Made by a program: the position numbers and the translations under genes. From the NCBI RefSeq assembly GCF_932526225.1, contig NC_064036.1:16760953-16824952 (forward strand): 64,000 nucleotides of DNA, in the 5' to 3' direction. This DNA is from Nematostella vectensis. Lineage: Eukaryota > Cnidaria > Anthozoa > Actiniaria > Edwardsiidae. Numbering within the stretch: the first letter of the stretch is position 1; each line of letters starts with the position of its first letter. The notes under the pieces were generated by a model. That model did not search any database. It was not told the DNA's origin and was given only the letters and a program-made list of their open reading frames with translations. Of the stretch, positions 12,910 through 25,501 are shown piece by piece.

Positions 12910-15900
12910 TCAACTTGTCTTCTTTTTCTGTTCCCCCACATAGAAACTTCCCCTCCTGACATGGGGAAAGTGATAGAGCTTGGGCGAATCCATTCGCTCC
13001 GGTTCCAGTTGTGCGCCACACACTCTGCGAAAGCAATCATAAGGGCGTTGTCCATCATAGAACAAGACTTTTGCTAGGGAAGGGAAAAGACAACGGAGAA
13101 GAAATACCTGTCTAGTAGTTCCCAGTCTTTTCCGCATACATGCCTAGTAGGTCCCAGTCCCCCTGCGCAATACATGTTAAGTAGGTCCCAGTCCCCCTGC
13201 GCAATACATGTTAAGTAGGTCCCAGTCCCCCTGCGCAATACATGCCTAGCAGGTCTCAGTCCCCCTGCGCAATGCATGCTCAGTAGGTCCCAGTCCCCCT
13301 GCGTAATACATGTTTAGTAGGTCCCAGTCTCCCTGCGTAATACATGTTTAGTAGGTCCCAGGTCTCCCCGCTCCATGCCTGTCTTGTAGGGCCCATTCCT
13401 TCCCCGCTCCATACCTGTCTAGTGGTTCCCAGGTCTCTCCGCTCTATAGCTATCAAGTAGGTCCCAGCTCTTCTCTCTTCATACCTGTCAAGTAGATCCC
13501 AGTTCTCCCCTCTCTAACCTGTCTAGTAGATCCCAGTCTTCTCCACCCCAGTTGTGTCGGAACTTCTCCACGTCTTCTCCTCCAAATCGTTCCCAGTCCT
13601 CTTTATAACACCCGAACAAGCCGTAACCCTGATGTTCCCAGAAACCTAGAAACAAATTTTGGTCCTTTTCAGCCTTGAGCGTCTGTATACACCTATTTCA
13701 AATAAGGTTCCAGTTCCATGGGTATCAAATAAATGAGCATATAAGCGTAAATAGAAACAGATCTAGCTAGGTTATAAAAGCTGTAGCATTCTTGTCTACG
13801 CACAGGTAGTCCAAGCTCTTTATTTGTCCCTATCGATTTTACGGTAAACATAGGGCGAAAATCAAAATTAAAAAATCAACTTGTTGAAAAGAGCTGTGTA
13901 GTCTAGTGTTGTGTTCATGTTTTCTTTTTGCGTGTTCTTTGGTCGTATTAAAGCGCCTTTTTCAAGATTCAAAATTCACGATTCGAAATTTTAAACGAAC
14001 GAAGTTTTTTTATGCCTTTTTACGCGTGCAGTATCTCCACCGGCCGTTTATTTTATCGGATATGGCTACATACCAGAGTGATCTAGCTTATGCTTTATAG
14101 TTTTGTCTACAAGTAACACGTCTATTCAGGACCGAAAGTGGACCTTTGGCCGTTCGCAGCCCCCCCCCTGGTGACGGGCCTGAATACCCTGCTCCTTGTT
14201 CAGATGTTTTACGTCCCGGCCTTTCCTTTTTTAGGTTGTCTACCAGGGTGACTTGCTTTTCGCACTCAGATGTTCACCCACCTCGACTTTGATGTTAAAC
14301 ACCGCTTTATCGAGGCTGTCGCGCCTTGCGGTGATGCTGCACATAATGTTTTTCCCTGGGAAAGCGCTCATAGCTGTATGTACCCTATGTGCCTGTTTCT
14401 CTGCCGGTATTGTAGTGTATTAGCACACTTTACTTAAGCATCATATAACAGAGATGACGTTATTGATAATGATTATTTTTAATACCATATAAGGTCATGG
14501 CGTATGCCATAAGTTGTAAATACTTTGATTAAAGATGAGTCAATATTCGCAAACCAAAGCGTGCGGTTGTGTTAACTGATTTTAATGAATATATAGCGAA
14601 AAACACTAAAGGTGTGTTCGCAGGTTGGGACTCCACGTCATTCACATCAGTGTTCATGATCACTCCATGACGAACTCTGATTGGATTCTTTGATATTTCT
14701 ATGGGTCGTTCGTGGTGTTGCAAGGAATAATACTGTAGATGTGCTTGTTGATACCTTGCACCTGGCATCATTCATTATCCCTATAGAGAGATGTATCTTC
14801 TATTCGAGTCGCGTTCTTCTTGTTGTTGCGCGTGTGTAGATGCAGTAGATTCAACCGAGTTCTGTTGATATTGTTCTTGTTGGCTTTTTGGATTGGCTGT
14901 TAGCGCTGGTTATGCCCCGTCTCATGTTTTTTTCTTCTAATATTGAAAGCTGCTTCTCTAGTTTGTTGTTGCATTGTTTTTCTTCTACTAGACAACCGAC
15001 TTTTTCTTGTAACTTTCCGTTTAGGGTTTTGCTCATGCATTTTAGGGCTTTTAACCGCCACTTGAAGCGAGGCTCATCGTCTACTTGCAAGATGTTTACT
15101 TCTCCCTTGTGTCTTTTTGCTGTTTGATTTTACTTATACAGATGCGATTTTATCGAGTCCTGACTAAATTTGCATGCAGTTAAATAAATGAATAAAATTG
15201 AGATGGCTGCTGATGGTTCAAGAAATTTTAGTTTACACCCTTTTGTTCATTGTCCCTATGTTTAGGACAATTCGTCTGCTTGTGAGGATTCGTTCCTTCA
15301 TTTTGCGCGTGCTTGTGTGCTTCTTTCGCGCTTCTATTCGTACTTCACGAGCGGAGATGTGTACTTAAAATGCTCGTGCGAAGATTTGAATGAAATCTTT
15401 TTCTAACTGTTTTAGGTTAATAAAACTTTTTATTATATGGCTAAGATAGTACGCGGGCTGTGATTGGCTAATTTGTAGTCGTGAAATTCCCGTATTGCCC
15501 CTCTGAGGGCATTACGGAATTCCGTATTGCCCTAGGAAAAAAAAAAATTCACAATTTTTTTTTTATTTTTTTTTCCACTATCAAACTGCAAAATGAGCGA
15601 CAGCAAACATTCGAGTAGCGAATTCACCTAGATGAAGCAGAAATGGCTGGTTGGTGGGCTTTTTTGTGTTGTTTTGTTCGGTTGCACGAATTTCGCTAAA
15701 ACCAAAATCGACCAAAAAACCAAAGCCACCAAAAAAAAAATGGGAATGGACGAGCACTCTGAGTCGGAGTTTATGATCCTGAAGAGATTGAAGAGGAAAA
15801 GTTTGGCAAAAAGAAAAACAATAAGATGACGAGCCGGCGAGCGCCATCGATAGCCAAGAAATACAAAGCTTTTATACAAAGCTTACAAAGTTATTTATAT

Positions 15901-18900
15901 CGGATAAACAAAGGCAAATGAATAAAGAACAAGGGGTGTAAAGACCCAGAAAAGCCTCCTTATGATAAAAGCACTACCTGTTATTTGTAAATGCAATATT
16001 TCTATCAAATCATAAAGCAGCACAAAGGAAATGCAAAGCGTCGTTCGATACGCCAAAGCCTCAGTTTGATATTTCCCGGCATGACCTCACTCTCGGTTGG
16101 TAAGTAGTTAGGATTTATTGTACTTACCTCGTGGGTAGAGATCTGAGCCTCCGCAGTGCAGTCGTAACACTGACGGGAAGAACCCTGCCTTCCCTTTAAC
16201 CACGTGCTGTGTGCAAAAGTACAAATTAGCATGCGGTTGTTGTTATGCAGGCGCGTATCTTGGGAAGGGTTTGGGTTGGGGATGCGAGGGGCTAGGGAGA
16301 CCTAGGGGGGTGGAAGGAGGGGGGGGGGCTTTACGGCCAAAAAATGGTCAATTCTTTTTAAAGGATCGTCAAAGACTATCCTTTTGCCATATGATAATAA
16401 TGAGTTATAAACAGCGTTGAGATACTGTATCAGGAACACAGCACGCATACAAAAGGTTTCTATTCGATAAACAACTTTAAAGTGCCGTATTATGAATATA
16501 TCTCTCCCCTCCCTTATACAGTTCTTGTGGATGATACTCTCTTGCATGTCATACCTTCAATATTGTGTATACCCCCTCCTCCTAAAAGAATTACTGGATA
16601 CTCCCTTTCACGTAATACCTTTTATATTGTTGATAGCCCCCTTTAAGAGATCCTTCCTTCCTTTGTGTGTCTTACCTTCCTTTGTGTATCTTACCTTCCT
16701 TTGCGTGTCTTACCTAACTTTGCGAGTCTTACCTTCCTTTGCGTGTCTTAGCTTCCTTTAGCTTGTCCTCACCTTCCTCTGCGTGTCTTAGCTTCCTTTG
16801 CGTGTCTTAGCTTCCTTTGCGTGTCTTACCTTCCTTTTTGTGTGTCTTACCTTCCTTCTCGTGTCTTACCTTCTTTTGCGTGTCTTACCTTTCTCTGCGT
16901 GTCTTACCTTCTTCGCGTGTCTTAGCTTCCTTTGCGTGTCCTCACCTTCCTCTGCGTGTCTTACCTTCCTTTGCGTGTCTTACCTTCCTCTGCGTGTCTT
17001 ACCTTCCTTTGCGTGTCTTACCTTCCTCTGCGTGTCTTATCTTCTTTGCGTGTCTTACCTCCCTTTGCGTGTCTTACCTTCTTTTGCGTGTCGTACCTTC
17101 CTTTTTGCGTGTCTTAGCTTCCGTTGCGTGTCTTACCTTCCTTTGCGTGTCTTAGCTTCCTTTGCGTGTCTTAGCTTCCTTTGTGTGCCTTACCTTCCTC
17201 TTTGCGTGTCTTACCTTCCTTTTTGCGTGTCTTACCTTCCTTTGCGTGTCTTACCTTCCTTTGCGTGTCTTACCTTCCTTTGCGTGTCTTACCTTCCTTT
17301 GCGTGTCTTACCTTCCTTTTTGCGTGTCTTACCTTCCTTTTTGTGTGTCTTATCTTCCTTTGCGTGTCTTACCTTCCTTTTTGTGTGTCTTATCTTTTTT
17401 TGCGTGTCTTACCTTCCTTTTTGCGTGTCTTACCTTCCTTTGCGTGTCTTCACCTTCTTTTGCGTGTCTTACCTTCCTTTGCGTGCCCTTACCTTCTTTT
17501 GCGTGTCTTACCTTCCTTATTGTGTCAAAGAAACACGATGGCACCGTGATGTGTAGGTCCATAAGAAAAATAATGCTATTGTTATCCTAAAAGCCGAACA
17601 AAAATAAAGCTGTAAATTTACGGTTCTCAGCATGATTTCGACAAGTATACAGATTATGGAGGGTGCGAAAACGCCTTTTTCCATTGGAAGCTTTGGGGAA
17701 GCTATTTTGATAACTGAGATTTGAGTTTGATTAATATTTCTTTTTAACAGAAATTGTCTCTTAATATAGATTAAAAACAATAAACAAAGATGTGGCTGAG
17801 AAGGACCTTTTGAACTTTGAACATATTATATTTAGAACAGAAATGACGGCCGTTTACCTTGACTGTTGCAACACCAGTGTTAATAGCAAGAGTCTTAAAG
17901 AAATGGCCCTTCATCCTCACCAAAGTGTAGCTGAAAATTTGATACAGTTTTAATGCGGGGATTAACGAAAAAGTTAAACTATGCCTCAAAATACTCAGTA
18001 CACGTGCCTTCTATTCAAGGCTGACTTCTGTAGATACGCATCGATGTCAATATCCGTTGTGTTGAAGTCAACCATCACAAGGTGAAAGTTCTTTTCAGGG
18101 GTATGGGTATAGATCTAGCGAGAAAAAAAAGCCTGAATAAGATAAAAATGATGGATCATTTGTCACATGTATTTGTCGTGTATTAGTATTGACGTTGAAG
18201 AAATTAATATAATCACGTCAACTAGTTATAAAGTCACGTCACATGAGGCGTTCATGGCGCTCTATGCCCGCCACACAAATATGGTTATTCAGTGGATTTT
18301 GGTACATTTATAAAAGATTGTCCAAAAAAACATTTAGCTACTGTCACTTGAACTCACATGGGAAAGCCGATCAACGAGGTACTTGATCCAGAAGCCGTAG
18401 TTTTGTACTTATGAACAAAGAGAACCAAACAAATCAGTAACTTCTATTCAAGGTAAGCTAGGGGTTTTGAAGGGCCCTATATTACACGTCCGTTTCTCGG
18501 TTTTGAAAAACAAAATTGAAGTCCCTCAATGTCAAAAGTAAATTTTTTTCTGGAAATTGAAGAAAATTTATTGCGCATTCTACCTTTCGTGCTAGAAAGG
18601 AAACACTAGTTGGATAAGTGGTGTCACAGGCGTTACACCTGCGTGCAACTTTTTGCAAGACAAATTTACAAGTTTCAAAATAAACTTTAGGGCTTTTCTA
18701 GACTTTCTTCATGACTTACTCGGCAAAATGGGCTACAAATTGGGACTTTCTAGATGACTTATTCGGCAAAATGACGTACACCTTGTGACTTTCTAGATGA
18801 CCTACCCGGCAAAATGAGGTATACCTTGGGACTTTCTAGATGACTTATTCGGCAAAATGAGGTACACCTTGGGACTTTCTAGATGACTTATTCGGCAAAA

Positions 18901-21900
18901 TGAGGTACACCTTGTGACTTTGTAGATGACTTATTCGGCAAAATGAGGTACACCTTGGGACTTTCTAGATGACTTACCCGGCAAAATGAGGTACACCTTG
19001 GGACTTTCTAGATGACTTACCCGGCAAAATGAGGTACACCTTGGGACTTTCTAGATAACTTACTCGGCAAAATGAGGCACACCTTGTGACTTTCTAGATA
19101 ACTTACCCGGCAAAATGAGGCACACCTTGTGACTTTCTAGATAACTTACTCGGCAAAATGAGGTACACCTTGGGACTTTCTAGATGACCTACCCGGCAAA
19201 ATGAGGTACACCTTGGGACTTTCTAGATGACTTACCCGGCAAAATGAGGTACACCTTGGGACTTTCTAGATGACCTACCCGGCAAAATGAGGTACACCTT
19301 GGGACTTTCTAGATGACTTACCCGGCAAAATGAGGTACACCTTGGGACTTTCTAGATAACTTACTCGGCAAAATGAGGTACACCTTGGGACTTTCTAGAT
19401 AACTTACCCGGCAAAATGAGGTACACCTTGGGACTTTCTAGATGACTTACCCGGCAAAATGAGGTACACCTTGGGACTTTCTAGATAACTTACTCGGCAA
19501 AATGAGGTACACCTTGGGACTTTCTAGATAACTTACCCGGCAAAATGAGGTACATCTTGGGACTTTCTAGATGACTTACCCGGCAAAATGAGGTACATCT
19601 TGGGACTTTCTAGATGACTTACCCGGCAAAATGAGGTACACCTTGGGACTTTCTAGATGACTTACCCGGCAAAATGAGGTACACCTTGGGACTTTCTAGA
19701 TAACTTACTCGGCAAAATGAGGTACACCTTGGGACTTTCTAGATAACTTACCCGGCAAAATGAGGTACATCTTGGGACTTTCTAGATGACTTACCCGGCA
19801 AAATGAGGTACACCTTGGGACTTTCTAGATGACCTACCCGGCAAAATGAGGTACACCTTGGGACTTTCTAGATGACTTACCCGGCAAAATGAGGTACACC
19901 TTGGGACTTTCTAGATAACTTACTCGGCAAAATGAGGTACACCTTGGGACTTTCTAGATAACTTACCCGGCAAAATGAGGTACATCTTGGGACTTTCTAG
20001 ATGACTTACCCGGCAAAATGAGGTACACCTTGGGACTTTCTAGATGACCTACCCGGCAAAATGAGGTACACCTTGGGACTTTCTAGATGACTTACCCGGC
20101 AAAATGAGGTACACCTTGGGACTTTCTAGATAACTTACCCGGCAAAATGAGGTACACCTTGGGACTTTCTAGATGACTTACCCGGCAAAATGAGGTACAC
20201 CTTGGGACTTTCTAATAATAATAATAATAATAATAATCTTTATTGCCTTAGATAAATCAACATGTCTAAGTTTACAAAATGTAGGAGAAACCGATTATAA
20301 GTAAATGCGCTACATCAATTATATGTCACTATATTTAAAGACAAGCCTATTGACAAAAGTATTTTTGAATCGCTCTGAGTGAACCCTAGGATAAATCACA
20401 TTTCTTTTTCTGAGGTTGTATTTTTGGTCTTTTTTCTTAGGCAGGATTTTGCTCAGAGGATATTCAGGTTGATCTAAGCGAGTACGATAAATCTTCTTAT
20501 CTGCCTCCTCTAGAAGTTTACGGATGTTTACAATGTTTGAAATGTATTTCCTTTTAAAGCATCTCTCTAGGAAGTTCTGTATGTTTGTGAGATCCGAGTC
20601 TGAGGCACCAAAAACGGACAAGCCATAAGTGAAATTAGGAAGGACAATAGACTTAAAGAGGTGATCGAGTTCTTCTTGACAAATTCCTTCCTTTCTTAAA
20701 GATCTTAAAATGTAAAGACACTTATTTGCCTTTGTTAACTTGGAACGCACATGTTCACTGTATTTGCCGTTAGACTGAAAGGTAATCCCTAGAATCGGTA
20801 ATACCGTACATTGCGGAATGTTGTTCACTAACTCGATATTCTGATTACACCCTTTCTTGCGGAAAACTAGCTCTTTGCATTTAGATGAATTACATACCAT
20901 GCCATTGTCCTTTGTCCAAGTTAAAAACAAATCTACTAAGTCCGTGCGACATTCGCCATTGGCCCAGACAGGAATAACAATATTTGAGTCGTCAGCATAT
21001 TTAAACAGAGCGGGCTGATTACATAAATTGATTTCTAAATCATTGATAAATATGTTAAAAAGATACGGGCCACTAACGCTGCCCTGCGTTGTACCTCGAT
21101 TTACACATTTCCAATGACACTCAAACCCATTGTATACCACGCGCTGTTGGCGGCTAGCCAAAAAACTCAGATACCAATTAACAATAAAGGGACTTAATGG
21201 TAATTGTTTAAGCTTACATGACAAATTTACGTGTTTTACGCTATCGAACGCTTTGGAAAAGTCCATCGCAAACAATCTGACGGCTTTGCATTCCGGACTA
21301 TCTAGATAGCCGTAGACCGAGTGCTGCATGCATAGTAGCGCGTCTGTGCAACTCCCGCCAGTTCTATATGCAAACTGAGTGGAACTCAGAAGTTCTTCTA
21401 CGGTTTCTCGCACGTGAATGTTATAAACAGCTTTTTCGAAAGCTCGGGCAATAACAGGCGTAATGTTGATTCCTCTGTACTCGGTCTTGCCCTTTGGTAC
21501 ATCCACTTTAGGTAGGGGGGTTACATGGGCACGTTTCCATGACGACGGCCAAACACTTGATTCAAGAGACCAGTTCCAAATCTTGCAGATGATTGATGTA
21601 AATATTTCTGCGTGTTCTTTCCATATCCAAGATGGGATGAGATCTGGTCCGGTTGCAGTGTTCTTCAAATGCTGCAGACATTGCCATACGTATCTTTCTG
21701 AGATAACCGGGGCGTGGTCTTCACTATGGACTTCGACCAGGGTGGGCTGCTCATACGCTGTGTCCCAACAGAGGTTCGCAAAGTAGTCATTGAGTTCGAC
21801 TAGTGACTGCTCATCAAGCGAGACCTTAGCTGAAGAACGTCGGCGCTGTGAGAGGTTATCAATATGCCTCCACCACTCCCTCGAGCCAACTGGTGCTTGC

Positions 21901-24900
21901 AAAATATTCTTTCTGTTTTTGCAAATAAGATCACTGATTTTCTTGTTGATCTCTTTAAGCCGATCCGTATTATTTGGTCCTATCTTTGATTTCTAGATAA
22001 CTTACTCGGCAAAATGAGGTACACCTTGGGACTTTCTAGATAACTTACCCGGCAAAATGAGGTACACCTTGGGACTTTCTAGATAACTTACCCGGCAAAA
22101 TGAGGTACACCTTGGGACTTTCTAGATGACTTACCCGGCAAAATGAGGTACACCTTGGGACTTTCTAGATGACTTACCCGGCAAAATGAGGTACACCTTG
22201 GGACTTTCTAGATAACTTACTCGGCAAAATGAGGTACACCTTGGGACTTTCTAGATAACTTACCCGGCAAAATGAGGTACATCTTGGGACTTTCTAGATG
22301 ACTTACCCGGCAAAATGAGGTACACCTTGGGACTTTCTAGATGACCTACCCGGCAAAATGAGGTACACCTTGGGACTTTCTAGATGACTTACCCGGCAAA
22401 ATGAGGTACACCTTGGGACTTTCTAGATGACTTACCCGGCAAAATAAGGTATACCTTGGGACTTTCTAGATGACTTATTCGGCAAAATGAGGTACACCTT
22501 GGGACTTTCTAGATGACTTACCCGGCAAAATGAGGTACACCTTGGGACTTTCTAGATGACTTACCCGGCAAAATGAGGTACACCTTGGGACTTTCTAGAT
22601 GACTTACCCGGCAAAATAAGGTATACCTTGGGACTTTCTAGATGACTTATTCGGCAAAATGAGGTACACCTTGGGACTTTCTAGATGACTTATTCGGCAA
22701 AATAAGGTACACCTTGGGACTTTTTAGATAACTTACCCGGCAAAATGAGGTATACCTTGGGACTTTCTAGATGACTTACCCGGCAAAATGAGGTACACCT
22801 TGGGACTTTCTAGGTGACTTACCCGGCAAAATGATATACACATTGGGACTTTCTAGATGACCTACCCGGCAAAATGATATACACATTGGGACTTTCTAGA
22901 TGACTTACCCGGCAAAATAAGGTACACCTTGGGACTTTCTAGATGACCTACCCGGCAAAATGATATACACATTGGGACTTTCTAGATGACCTACCCGGCA
23001 AAATGATATACACATTGGGACTTTCTAGATGACTTACCCGGCAAAATAAGGTACACCTTGGGACTTTCTAGATGACTTACCCGGCAAAATGAGGTACACC
23101 GTGGGACTTTGGGACCACTGGAATCCCTCGGGATAGCAGAGCGATCTGGTTGTGTTGGGATTTTCGCTAATGTATTTCTCATTGTACTTGTACACGAATT
23201 CGGACAGGCGGACGGTTCTACCTGTGAAGCAGGTACAGCATTAGCTGTAGCCGTTGTATTTTGAGAGATTTTTAGTGCTAAGTTAAGCTGTAGCCGTTGT
23301 ATTGTTCGTTGTTTATTAAAATCTCGAAATAGCTAATTCAAGTATATACTTACCTGATTGTTGTTCAGCCAGCTCCTGCAAAAGAGCAAGTGTCAGATAT
23401 TGCTAAATTCTTTCAACTTTTTTTTCATTACTTACCAGCTCTAGAAGATAGCGGAAACCTTTTTTGATATCCACCTTTTTCTCTACGTTAACGATCTTCT
23501 TGAGTCTAAAGGCATCCCTATAATACAAATGGCTTTAGCATTTGCGCCTCTGCATTCCCAAGTCGATTTTTGAGTAAAATTTACAAAAAAAGTGTAATAC
23601 CGCTGTAGCTAGTCAGCGGTATCCACGCTTTCCAACAGTGCTTTGCGGTCCCATCTCTAATCCCTCGTCGCTGTGCTAATGCTAGCACAAGTTGGTGATT
23701 GCTTGTGTATTGTTATCAAAAATAGATCTATAAGTATATTGGAAGATGGGAACTCTTACTCTTGCTCCCACCAAGGTGAGCAACCATTTGTGTCTTTTTT
23801 TTTGGTGTACCCGGGTCCTTTACAATTTTTTTATTTTCCTTTATCTTATTATCGTCCATGAGTATATCGTAGTAAACGCTTTAGCTGTATTTAATGAATA
23901 CAGATTAAAACATTCCCAAAAGAGATGAGCAAAGAATACTGAACAACGTAGGAGCTGGCTGGATTAAACGGAGAACGGGGATGAGCAAGTGGGAGCAAGA
24001 TTGAGCAAGGAATATGGACTTGACCATGTATTTTACAGGAATAAAGTAAAGTTCCGAGCACAGGTCACCGTTTTAACGCGGGTGGACCCCCCAGAAAAAA
24101 ATGCTTTCTCACGCTTGCTGAGAGCAAGAGGGAAAAAAACGCAACCCATATCCTATTCTAGGCAACATATATTGGACACCCTTTAGTCTTTTGGGGCATA
24201 ATTGAGTGCTGTGCTGACGGATGTTTGCAAGCAAAAGTGGATTCATGGGGACTCATCCTTGTTTGGCTTTCAAGGAAAATGATTTTCGTAAGCGCTCTTG
24301 TAGCAAAATTCATTCCAAACTGCTATTCTGGGTCTGTTTGACTTGAAATTGATTTCTTTAGCTTTTTTTTGGGTGGGGGAGGGAGGGGAGACTTTCCAAC
24401 TCCTGGTTGACTAACTTGATTGGTTAAAAAACACCAGTTAACATAACATTCCCATGCTTTCCGAAATAAGGTGATGGGAATGGATGGAATAGCAGCTGAA
24501 AGTTTGTGTTTTATCAGGTTTAAACTTCAGGTAGTGAGTAGATACAGATACTTCCTACCTTTTTCTTGATGAGAGTTTCGCCAAATACTCATTTACTACT
24601 TGATTCACTTCCTGTGAATAGAAAAATGCTATTAAATCGCTTTTGCCTTTTTAAAAGGACTTCAAGGCATTCGACAAAAACGACTTACCAAAAATATCCC
24701 ATACCTCTTTTATTTGTCTTTAATTTTTGCCATTCTATACCATTATGCATAATTTACCTTACTGACTTCCCCTCCCCCCATTTTACACCTTCTTTATCTA
24801 CCCCCCTTTTTTTCTACCCATCCCAGGTGCCATGGTACGAATACCCGCTTTTGACCAACAGTCGCTACCCATTGCGCTGGACAATCATATCAAGTTAGGC

Positions 24901-25448
24901 AGGTTTTTTTATATGTTAAAAGGATCTTCCAACATTCACTACAGAAATTGAAGCTACAGCCCCTACCTTCTGTGATATGAGCTTATTACCAGGTCTATCA
25001 AGAAGACCTGTCTTATCATTTGGGAAGACGTCTGTAGGCTTGGCCTGGTGAAGAAACATCAATTCTATAAGGGGGGGCACCTAGTGAGATTCAATGCTCA
25101 CAAGAACAGCAAATTCTGCTGGCCAAAGAAATGTGAGCGCTTCTTGTACACCATGCCAAGAGGTGATTTGAAGACGTTTGTAAATATTTCCTTAGTTTCG
25201 TGTTCAATTAAGCCAAACGGTGTCCGGGATGCGTCATTATGTTGGCGCTGTCAACATGGGACTTTAAAAATTTCAGTTTATCAGAAAAATGTTGCAGTAC
25301 TCTTACCAGTCCAAAGATATAACACCAGAAATCGCTAACTTTTCTCTGTGGCACGTAAGATGCCATGTAGTAACAGTAAGGCAAAATGTCTGCCACGTCG
25401 CTATGATTGAGCTTGGGTACTGGGAAATAATAATTTCTTCATTAAGTG

Positions 25449-25501
<53 letters not shown>

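Noticed and set aside
14529-15090. Coiled-coil-like minus frames in intron 19
   Set aside because: No joining splice sites or matching phase with the host gene, and no recognisable family; left as undefined sequence.
16798-17590. Plus-strand leucine/cysteine-rich frames of up to 252 codons
   Set aside because: They are translations of the 19-bp donor minisatellite on the wrong strand.
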